64,000 nt of DNA from Dermatophilus congolensis (GTDB lineage: Bacteria > Actinomycetota > Actinomycetes > Actinomycetales > Dermatophilaceae), in contig NZ_UFYA01000001.1 in NCBI RefSeq assembly GCF_900447215.1, forward strand, positions 1,550,001 through 1,614,000. The letters run 5' to 3'. The translations under genes were made by a program, and so were the position numbers. The notes under the pieces were generated by a model. The model was not told the origin of the DNA and did not search any database. It saw only the letters and a list, made by a program, of their open reading frames with translations. Positions 57,791-64,000 of this stretch are shown one piece after another. How positions within the stretch are numbered: position 1 is the stretch's first letter; every line of letters begins with the position of its first letter.

Positions 57791-58294
57791 TCAGTCGGTG
57801 GATCGCTCGAAGATTTGGGTTGTTGTCCATCGGGTGCCGACGGGGTGGATGTGGATAGTGCGGGGGTCGAGATCGGTATGTTCGGCGTAGGGGTCGGTGG
57901 CGCCGACGGCTCGGTTGAGTTCGATGATGAGGTAGTCCGAGGAGAGCCCTTCGGCGATGCCTGCTCCCCATTCGATGACGGTGACGGAGGTGTCCATGTC
58001 GGCGTCGAGGTCGAGGTCGTCGAGTTCGGCGTGGTCGCCCAGGCGGTAGGCGTCGACGTGGATGAGGTCGGGGCCGTTGGTGAGGCTGGGGTGGACTAGG
58101 GAGATGGCGTAGGTCGGTGAGGCGATGGGGCCGCGTACGCCTAGTCCTTCGCCGAGCCCTTGGGTGAAGGTTGTTTTTCCTGCGCCGAGTTCTCCAACGA
58201 GCAGGATGAGATCGCCGGGGCGTAGATGGGTGGCCAGTTCGCGGGCGAAGTTTCGGGTGTCTTCGGCGGTGGGCAGGGTGCGGGTGAGCTCCAT
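57791..58294 (-). CDS. tsaE: tRNA t6A37 biosynthesis ATPase TsaE
   Basis: ATPase of 167 residues that resets the TsaBD complex. P-loop LVGELGAGKTTFTQGL near residue 33 and the switch SPTYAISLVHPS are clear, with the later HVDAYRLGDHAELDDLDL and VTVIEWGAGIAEGL blocks. The start was placed at the ATG 58294 with AAGGA upstream; the frame is open to 58567, but that part is the shadow of nnr. It lies 76 bases after the nnr stop. Confidence 0.94.
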   Translation of the reverse strand: MELTRTLPTAEDTRNFARELATHLRPGDLILLVGELGAGKTTFTQGLGEGLGVRGPIASPTYAISLVHPSLTNGPDLIHVDAYRLGDHAELDDLDLDADMDTSVTVIEWGAGIAEGLSSDYLIIELNRAVGATDPYAEHTDLDPRTIHIHPVGTRWTTTQIFERSTD

Positions 58295-58370
58295 GAGGCG
58301 TGGTCCTTCCGTGGTGGTGTGTTGGGTGCAGCCTATGCAGCTTGGTGTGGGTGTGTCGTTCTCTGGGGTG

Positions 58371-60029
58371 TTAGTTGGGGCGGCGTAGGAGGGCGGCGAT
58401 GGTGGTGGGGAGGGTTTCGGCGACGTGGAGTGCGCGGATGGGGCCGCCTGGGTTGGTGTCGTGGGCGGCGACTCCGTGGACGAGGGCGGCAAGGGATCCT
58501 GCGTCGAGGGGGTTGAGGCCTGCGGCGAGGAGTGTCCCTGCGATTCCGGCGAGGACGTCGCCGGCACCGGCGGTAGCGAGCCAGGCGGGTGCGTTGGTTT
58601 GGGTGCGGATAGGCAGGTTGTCTGTGGGGGGTACGACTAGGGTTCGGTTGCCTTTGAGTAGGACGGTGGCGTGGAGGAGTTCGGCGGCGCGGCGGGCGTG
58701 GCTCACGGGAGCGTTTTCGACGTCTTCTCTGCTGGTGGGGGTGCCGGGGTCGAGACGGGTGAGGAGGCGGGCGAGTTCGCCGGCGTGGGGGGTGATGAGG
58801 GTGGCTGCTCCGGCGTGGGGTCGTGGGCCGGTGAGCAGGTCGAGCCCGCCAGCGTCGATGACGGCGGGTTCGTTGGAGTCGAGGGCTTGGCGGGCGTGAG
58901 TGAGGTGGTTGTGGCCGGTTTCGTCGTCGGCGGGGTGGGGGTCTAGGCCGGGGCCGATTACCCATGCTTGGACTTTTCCGGGGCCGTGTACTGCTTCGGG
59001 GATGTGGGTGCGGATGAGGTTGGTGGGGGTTGGGGGGCCGATGTAACGGACCATTCCGGCGCCGGCGTTAACTGCGGCGGTAACGGTGAGGATTGCTGCT
59101 CCGGTGTAGTTTTCGCCTCCGGCGATGATGCCGACGACACCGCGGGAGTATTTGTCGTCGCGGGGTCCGGGGGTGGGCCACATGTGGCTTACGTCATCGA
59201 AAGTGAGGCGTTCGGCCATGGGGGTGGCGGGGCCGTCGGTGAGGAGGGCGTCGATGTGTTCTTCGTTTTCGTTGGCGAGTTCGCCGTCGGTTCCAAGTCC
59301 GAGTAGTCCGTATTCGTCGATGCCGATGTCGATGATGGTGAGGAGTCCGGTGGCGTTTTCGCCAGCGAGCAGGTGGGTTCCTTTGATGAGGGAGAAGGTG
59401 ACGGTTTCGTCGGCCCACACGCAGTTGTCTGTTTCGGTTTCGCCGGCTGGGTCGGTGCCGCTGGCGACGTCGACGGCGATGAGGTAGGCGTCGTCGGGGA
59501 TGGCGTTGACAAGGGTCCAGGCTGCCGGTGGTGGGGTGTTTTCGTCGTGGTGGGATAGGTCGAGGCGTCCTCCGATGCCGAAGAGGCCATCGACGATGAT
59601 GTCGGCGGTGGCGATCATGTGGACGGCTGTTGCCAAGCCTTCGTCGGTGCTGGCGTCTAGGGGGGTTAGTCCAGCGTCGTGGATGGCTTGGAGTGCTGAG
59701 GGGTGGGCTTGACCGGTGAGGAGGACGGGCACGATGTCGGCGACGTGAGCTTGGGTTGGGTTGGTTTCTTCGAGGCGGGTGGTGTGGAGGTGGCGTAGGA
59801 AAGCTGCGGCGAAGAGGGCGTCGCCGCCGTTTCCGCCTGGTCCGGCGAGGACGATCATGCGTACGTCTTCGCCGGGGCTGGTGTATTGGGCTATTTCGTC
59901 GGTGCGGGTGGCTAGGACGTTGGCCAGCCCGTGGGCGGCTCGGTTCATGAGTTCGTCATTGGGGAGGAATTTTTTCGCGGCTTCTTCAGCTGCGCGGACT
60001 CGTTCGACGGACCATGCCTGCATCACCAT
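58371..60029 (-). CDS. nnr: Bifunctional NAD(P)HX epimerase/dehydratase
   Basis: Repair enzyme of 552 residues for hydrated NADH and NADPH. The N-terminal epimerase domain (about 1-210) has LAGPGGNGGDALFAAAFL and VAVDVASGTDPAGE. The C-terminal dehydratase domain has YSRGVVGIIAGGENYTGAAI, VIDAGGLDLL, TLITPHAGELARLL and NAPAWLATAGAGDVLAGIAG with its catalytic Asp. Three ATGs in a row (60035, 60029, 60023) are possible; 60029 has AGGG at the best spacing. It is the first gene of the nnr-tsaE-tsaB-rimI-tsaD-nagZ-menD series. Confidence 0.93.
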   Translation of the reverse strand: MVMQAWSVERVRAAEEAAKKFLPNDELMNRAAHGLANVLATRTDEIAQYTSPGEDVRMIVLAGPGGNGGDALFAAAFLRHLHTTRLEETNPTQAHVADIVPVLLTGQAHPSALQAIHDAGLTPLDASTDEGLATAVHMIATADIIVDGLFGIGGRLDLSHHDENTPPPAAWTLVNAIPDDAYLIAVDVASGTDPAGETETDNCVWADETVTFSLIKGTHLLAGENATGLLTIIDIGIDEYGLLGLGTDGELANENEEHIDALLTDGPATPMAERLTFDDVSHMWPTPGPRDDKYSRGVVGIIAGGENYTGAAILTVTAAVNAGAGMVRYIGPPTPTNLIRTHIPEAVHGPGKVQAWVIGPGLDPHPADDETGHNHLTHARQALDSNEPAVIDAGGLDLLTGPRPHAGAATLITPHAGELARLLTRLDPGTPTSREDVENAPVSHARRAAELLHATVLLKGNRTLVVPPTDNLPIRTQTNAPAWLATAGAGDVLAGIAGTLLAAGLNPLDAGSLAALVHGVAAHDTNPGGPIRALHVAETLPTTIAALLRRPN

Positions 60030-60157
60030 GGGCATAACCCTAAAGGACGGTTTTTGGCCGTATCTAAAGCAACACCGGATCTTGGGTGTTGGCGTATCTG
60101 TTCGATGGGTAACGGTTTTCGCCGCGTGTTGGCGGGGCAGGTTTGACGAAAATAAAA

Positions 60158-60197
60158 GTGTGGCCCGGTCGACGGTGAGGTCTGTACCGGGCCACAC
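60158..60197 (-). terminator. Terminator of glmS-acpS
   Basis: GTGTGGCCCGGT at 60158-60169 pairs with ACCGGGCCACAC at 60186-60197; on the minus strand a T-rich run (TTTTATTTTCG) follows. It starts nine bases after the acpS stop and separates it from nnr. Confidence 0.88.
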
Positions 60198-60205
60198 AGG
60201 TGGTG

Positions 60206-60556
60206 TCAGGATTCGGCGATCACGAAGGCGGTAGCAATACCAGCGTCGTGTGACAAAGACACGTGGAATCGGGTTACTCCCAATGCTTCGGCTCGTTGAC
60301 GGACTGTGCCTGAGATTTGCAGTTCGGGTGGTTTACCGACAGCGCGTGGAGCCCACGCATCGAGCCATGACATGTCGCCGGGGGTCAGTAGTGCCTTGGC
60401 GACTGCTTCTTTCATCGCGAATCGAGCAGCTAGCGAGGCAATTGGGAGTTCTTTTTCTGCTGGGGCGAAAACACGGTCACGTAAACCGGGTGTGCGCTCC
60501 AGCGTTGCCTGTAGCCGCTCGATACCGCATACGTCTACACCGATACCGACAATCAC
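60206..60556 (-). CDS. acpS: Holo-[acyl-carrier-protein] synthase
   Basis: Phosphopantetheinyl transferase of 116 residues that activates acyl carrier proteins. [13 protein letters not shown] with the Mg-binding Asp near residue 8, [14 protein letters not shown] with the second acidic ligand, and [17 protein letters not shown] near the end are the AcpS signature. It starts four bases after the glmS stop and is cotranscribed with it. A terminator follows. Confidence 0.95.
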   Translation of the reverse strand: MIVGIGVDVCGIERLQATLERTPGLRDRVFAPAEKELPIASLAARFAMKEAVAKALLTPGDMSWLDAWAPRAVGKPPELQISGTVRQRAEALGVTRFHVSLSHDAGIATAFVIAES

Positions 60557-60560
60557 GTCA

Positions 60561-62414
60561 CTACTCGACGGTGACGCTCTTGGCGAGGTTGCGGGGCTGG
60601 TCTACGTCGAGGCCTTTAGAGGTTGCTAGTTCGCACGCGAACACCTGCAAGGGCAGGATGGTCAGCATCGGAGATAGCAGCGGCGATGTGGCTGGTACCC
60701 GGATGATCTCGTCGGCGAATGGTGCTACCGATTCGTCACCAGCTTCGGCGATGACCAGGGTGCGGGCGCCGCGGGCACGGATCTCCTGGATGTTGGAGAC
60801 CACTTTGTCGTGCAGGTTGTGCGGTGTGCTGGGGCTAGGCACCACGATGAACACCGGCTGGCCTGGCTCGATCAGCGCGATGGGGCCGTGCTTGAGTTCA
60901 CCTGCAGCGAATCCTTCGGCGTGAATATAGGCGATTTCTTTGAGTTTGAGGGCACCTTCAAGAGCGATCGGGTAGCCCACGTTACGGCCAAGGAAAAGCA
61001 CCGAGCGGGTGTCTGCCATGAAGCGGGCGATCTCGCGTACTCGGTCCATGTCGGCCAAGACTTCGCTGATCTTGGCGGGGATTTCTTCGAGTTCGCGCAT
61101 CACCTTTTTGACTGATTCGCCGTGGCCGCGTTCCTGGGCCAGGTAAAGGCCCAGGAGGTAGCAGGCTGCGATCTGGGAGGTGAATGCTTTGGTGGAGGCG
61201 ACAGCAACTTCGGGGCCAGCGTGTGTGTAGAGCGCGGCATCAGATTCGCGGGGAATGGTGGCGCCGTATGTGTTACAGATGGAGACGGTGAGTGCGCCCA
61301 GTTCACGGGCGTGTTTGACCGCCATAAGGGTGTCCATTGTTTCGCCGGACTGGCTGATGGACACCACCAGGGTGTGTTCGTCAATGATGGGTTCGCTGTA
61401 CCGGAATTCGTGGGCTAGTTCCACGGCGACGGGGATGCGGGTCCAGTGCTCGATTGCGTATTTGGCGGTGAGGCCGGAGTAGAAAGCGGTACCGCAAGCC
61501 ACGATGACGACACGGTCCACGGCTGCGAGTTTTTCGGCAGCGACGTGCATTTCGTCCAGCGTGAGGGCGCCGTGTTCGTCGGTGCGACCGCGGAGAGTAT
61601 CGGCGATGGCACGTGGCTGCTCTTCGATTTCTTTGAGCATGTAGGAGTCGTAGCCACCTTTTTCGGCCTGGGCTGCGTCCCACGTGACTTCGAAGCGTTT
61701 ACCTTCGGCGGGTTGTCCGGAGAAGTCGATGACTTCGACCTTTTCTGGGGTGATAGTGACGATCTGGTCTTGGTCAACTTCCATTGCGAGCTTTGTGTGG
61801 CCCACGAAGGCAGCGACGTCAGAGCCGAGGAAGTTTTCGCCCTCGCCCAGACCGATCACTAGTGGAGAGTTGCGGCGGGCTGCGACGATCACGCCAGGGA
61901 CGTCAGCGTGCTCAGCCAGCAGGGTGAATGCACCTTCTAGACGGTTGACGACCTGTTGCATCGCGGCGGTGAGGTCGTGGGTGTTCTCGTAGGCGCGGGC
62001 CAGGAGGTGCGCGGCGACCTCCGTGTCCGTTTCGGAGGCGAATTCGACACCTTCTTCGAGAAGTTCAGCTTTAAGGGAGTGGAAGTTCTCGATGATGCCG
62101 TTGTGGATGAGGGCGAGTTTTCCCTCTTTGCCACCCAGGTGGGGGTGGGCGTTTTCGTCGGTGGGGGCCCCGTGGGTTGCCCACCGTGTGTGCCCGATCG
62201 CCGTCGCAGAGGGAGGCAATGGGCTAGCTTCCAGTTCGGCTCGCAGGTTAGCGAGCTTTCCTGCTTTCTTCGCGGAGCTGATCACACCGTCGGTGACGAA
62301 TGCCACCCCAGCCGAGTCATATCCGCGGTACTCGAGTCGGGCGAGTCCTTCCAAAACGACGTCGAGAGCTTTGCCATCGACGTCACGGCCCACATAGCCA
62401 ACGATTCCACACAT
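60561..62414 (-). CDS. glmS: Glutamine--fructose-6-phosphate aminotransferase (isomerizing)
   Basis: Enzyme of 617 residues making glucosamine-6-phosphate for peptidoglycan. The Cys nucleophile is residue 2 in [14 protein letters not shown]; the glutaminase domain continues with [19 protein letters not shown]. Two SIS domains follow ([19 protein letters not shown] and [40 protein letters not shown]), ending in the catalytic tail [16 protein letters not shown]. No ribozyme-like leader was seen, as expected outside Firmicutes. It is divergent from coaA across 84 bases. Confidence 0.97.
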   Translation of the reverse strand: MCGIVGYVGRDVDGKALDVVLEGLARLEYRGYDSAGVAFVTDGVISSAKKAGKLANLRAELEASPLPPSATAIGHTRWATHGAPTDENAHPHLGGKEGKLALIHNGIIENFHSLKAELLEEGVEFASETDTEVAAHLLARAYENTHDLTAAMQQVVNRLEGAFTLLAEHADVPGVIVAARRNSPLVIGLGEGENFLGSDVAAFVGHTKLAMEVDQDQIVTITPEKVEVIDFSGQPAEGKRFEVTWDAAQAEKGGYDSYMLKEIEEQPRAIADTLRGRTDEHGALTLDEMHVAAEKLAAVDRVVIVACGTAFYSGLTAKYAIEHWTRIPVAVELAHEFRYSEPIIDEHTLVVSISQSGETMDTLMAVKHARELGALTVSICNTYGATIPRESDAALYTHAGPEVAVASTKAFTSQIAACYLLGLYLAQERGHGESVKKVMRELEEIPAKISEVLADMDRVREIARFMADTRSVLFLGRNVGYPIALEGALKLKEIAYIHAEGFAAGELKHGPIALIEPGQPVFIVVPSPSTPHNLHDKVVSNIQEIRARGARTLVIAEAGDESVAPFADEIIRVPATSPLLSPMLTILPLQVFACELATSKGLDVDQPRNLAKSVTVE

Positions 62415-62498
62415 AGGGTCCAGCGTAGAGTGCGGGGGCGCCCACTGTTCGCAGGTCCATGATGTGCCTCGTGATCACCTCGCCAGTGGTTCACCACT

Positions 62499-63473
62499 TT
62501 GGTGGTGAAGAATGTTCGGGTGTCAACGCAAGTACCTGGCTCCAGGCCTGTCCCTTCCCCTTTCGTGGAAATCGCACGCGAGGACTGGGCACGCCTGTCG
62601 AGTACGTATTCCCTAGGCAGCCTCACTGATGAGGATGTGCGGCGTCTTCGTGGTGTCGGTGACCGGTTGGATCTGGCTGAAGTCGAAGAGATCTACCTAC
62701 CGTTGTCGCGGCTGCTCAGTTTCTACGCCGAGGGAGCTGGAAACCTTCACCGAATCATGCAGGGGTTCCTCGGCCATAAGCCGGCACGAAACCCGTTCGT
62801 GATCGGTGTGGCTGGTTCTGTTGCTGTGGGCAAGTCAACGACAGCGCGGATTCTGCGCGAATTGCTGTCACGGTGGCCGAGCACCCCCAATGTCGAACTG
62901 GTCACCACCGATGGGTTTTTATACCCCAACGCGGTTCTACAAGAAAAAGGGCTCATGGACCGTAAGGGGTTCCCTGAGTCATACAATCAGGCCGCTCTCG
63001 TTCAATTCCTTGACCAGGTGAAATCGGGAGTAGAGACAGTACGCGCCCCGGTTTATTCACACCTGACTTACGACATCGTGGAAGACACGCATGTAGAAGT
63101 GCACCGGCCAGATGTCCTCATCGTGGAAGGACTCAATGTCCTGGCCCCACCAACAGCAGAAACACGTGTAGTGGTATCTGACTATTTCGATTTCTCCTTG
63201 TACGTAGACGCAGAGATCCCGCATTTAAAGAGCTGGTACATCAACCGCTTCTTGCGGCTTCGCGACACAGCATTCACCGACCCTGATTCCTTCTTCCGCC
63301 GGTACGCCAACCTGTCCAACGCTGAAGCGATCGCCACAGCCGGATCGATCTGGGACAGCATCAACGAACCAAATTTACGCGAAAACGTTCTGGGCACCCG
63401 CGAGCGCGCCACCCTCATCCTCACCAAAGGCGCTGACCACAAGGTAGAGCGGGTCCGGCTGCGCAAACTTTAG
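62499..63473 (+). CDS. coaA: Pantothenate kinase, type I
   Basis: First enzyme of coenzyme A synthesis, up to 324 residues. Walker [20 protein letters not shown] near residue 105, [36 protein letters not shown], and [11 protein letters not shown] with [11 protein letters not shown] all match type I (bacterial CoaA). The N-terminus is uncertain: TTG 62499, GTG 62502 or 62505 and GTG 62520 are in frame, and the last would suit the usual length of about 315. A short inverted repeat (GGTTCACCACTTTGGTGGTGAA) overlaps the start region. Confidence 0.95.
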   Translation: MVVKNVRVSTQVPGSRPVPSPFVEIAREDWARLSSTYSLGSLTDEDVRRLRGVGDRLDLAEVEEIYLPLSRLLSFYAEGAGNLHRIMQGFLGHKPARNPFVIGVAGSVAVGKSTTARILRELLSRWPSTPNVELVTTDGFLYPNAVLQEKGLMDRKGFPESYNQAALVQFLDQVKSGVETVRAPVYSHLTYDIVEDTHVEVHRPDVLIVEGLNVLAPPTAETRVVVSDYFDFSLYVDAEIPHLKSWYINRFLRLRDTAFTDPDSFFRRYANLSNAEAIATAGSIWDSINEPNLRENVLGTRERATLILTKGADHKVERVRLRKL

Positions 63474-63547
63474 GTGCCTGCACAAGCTGCAGTCACAGTG
63501 GTTTCGGGTGCGCTAGCGCTGCTGCGAGCGCGCGTCCGCGGTGGTGG

Positions 63548-64000
63548 TTACCCGACTTTTTGGTTTTGCTCGATGTGAGCGTGACGGTGTTGACCGGCTA
63601 GGCGGGCACGAAGGTTAGCGGGCAGGGGAAGGACACCGCGGGCGCGCATGCGCAGCACGAGTGCGGCAACGAGGGTGACCGCGATGGTGATGGACCCGTT
63701 GCCCAGGGCTGAGTCGAAAGCGGCGTACACACCTAGGACGGCGATCACCCACATCGCGACGGTGTAGGTGCGCTCGCTGAACGGCACCAGGCCGAGCAGC
63801 ACGAACACGGGGATCATGTACCAGGCGTGGACGACCGAGCCGCAGGCAACGAAGATGACGAATGCGGTGACGACGGACAAGGTTGGGCGCCGAGGGGCCA
63901 GCCACAGCGTGGTCCAGATCAGCCCGATCGCCATGATGGCCATGCCGCAGGCGCGTGCGGTATCTAGTGGTATTTGGGCTGTTTCTGCCGAACTTCCCAG
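63548..64000 (-). CDS. Probable polyprenol-phosphomannose-dependent mannosyltransferase, C-terminal part
   Basis: The minus-strand frame is open from the window edge to a stop at 63548, so only about 150 C-terminal residues are seen. Four to five hydrophobic helices are predicted, with VVHAWYMIPVFVLLGLVPFS between them. The HAWY/HPWY-type motif in a helix loop is found in the C-terminal membrane region of MptA/MptB-like GT-C mannosyltransferases, which build mannan or lipomannan in actinobacteria. This is a resemblance, not proof; another multispanning GT-C enzyme is possible. It is convergent with coaA; the 74-base gap holds nothing recognisable. Confidence 0.5.
   Translation of the reverse strand: MGSSAETAQIPLDTARACGMAIMAIGLIWTTLWLAPRRPTLSVVTAFVIFVACGSVVHAWYMIPVFVLLGLVPFSERTYTVAMWVIAVLGVYAAFDSALGNGSITIAVTLVAALVLRMRARGVLPLPANLRARLAGQHRHAHIEQNQKVG

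Noticed and set aside
1-64000. CRISPR array, insertion sequence or prophage
   Set aside because: No regularly spaced repeats, transposase motifs, integrase or phage structural genes were recognised.

Overview
The window is a stretch of actinobacterial chromosome. It carries the complete 14-gene nuo operon for complex I, menaquinone (not ubiquinone) biosynthesis genes, a HadA/HadB-type dehydratase pair beside rpmG, an ECF biotin transporter and a Zur-type set of zinc-free ribosomal proteins. Gene content and order suggest a member of the Micrococcales, possibly Dermatophilaceae; that placement is inference. No rRNA, CRISPR array, prophage or insertion sequence was recognised.

Layout. 1-2344 (minus): 3' part of murB, hadB, hadA, rpmG (zinc-binding form), tRNA-Met, tRNA-Thr. 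2525-8852: biotin ECF transporter (bioY-bioM-bioN, minus), transhydrogenase pntA-pntB (plus) and a niacin-type MFS transporter (minus). 8916-15793 (minus): a compact type IV secretion-like operon (pilin-like, PrgI/VirB3-like, VirB4-like ATPase, TrbL/VirB6-like, VirB8/TcpC-like, NlpC/P60 hydrolase) with no relaxase or coupling protein beside it; three of its six genes are frameshifted at homopolymer runs. 15991-20303 (plus): an SLC1-type symporter and three exported hydrolases. 20387-22861: a divergent zinc-starvation locus, rpmE2-CobW-like-rpmF to the left and rpmB-rpmG-rpsN-rpmJ to the right of a probable Zur operator. A roughly 700-base non-coding stretch follows, ending in tRNA-Tyr.

23809-29449: yajQ, an asparaginase, htpX and the ferredoxin-dependent 2-oxoacid oxidoreductase korA-korB. 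29543-31278 (minus): an isolated, compositionally different secreted trypsin-like protease and a TetR regulator. 31500-50613 (minus): a respiratory block reading menG, menJ, nuoA to nuoN and a polyprenyl diphosphate synthase; menF (plus) and menD (minus) adjoin it. Together these supply complex I and make, prenylate, methylate and partly saturate its quinone acceptor. 53847-62414 (minus): a GH3 lipoprotein, the tRNA t6A genes tsaD, rimI, tsaB, tsaE, the NAD(P)HX repair enzyme nnr, then acpS and glmS. The window closes with coaA (plus) and the C-terminal end of a probable polyprenol-phosphomannose mannosyltransferase (minus).

The least explained part is the type IV secretion-like operon. Its genes are joined by stop/start overlaps, but several need single-base corrections at short G or T runs to read through. 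nuoI needs the same kind of correction, so sequence error has to be separated from real decay or slippage-based switching.
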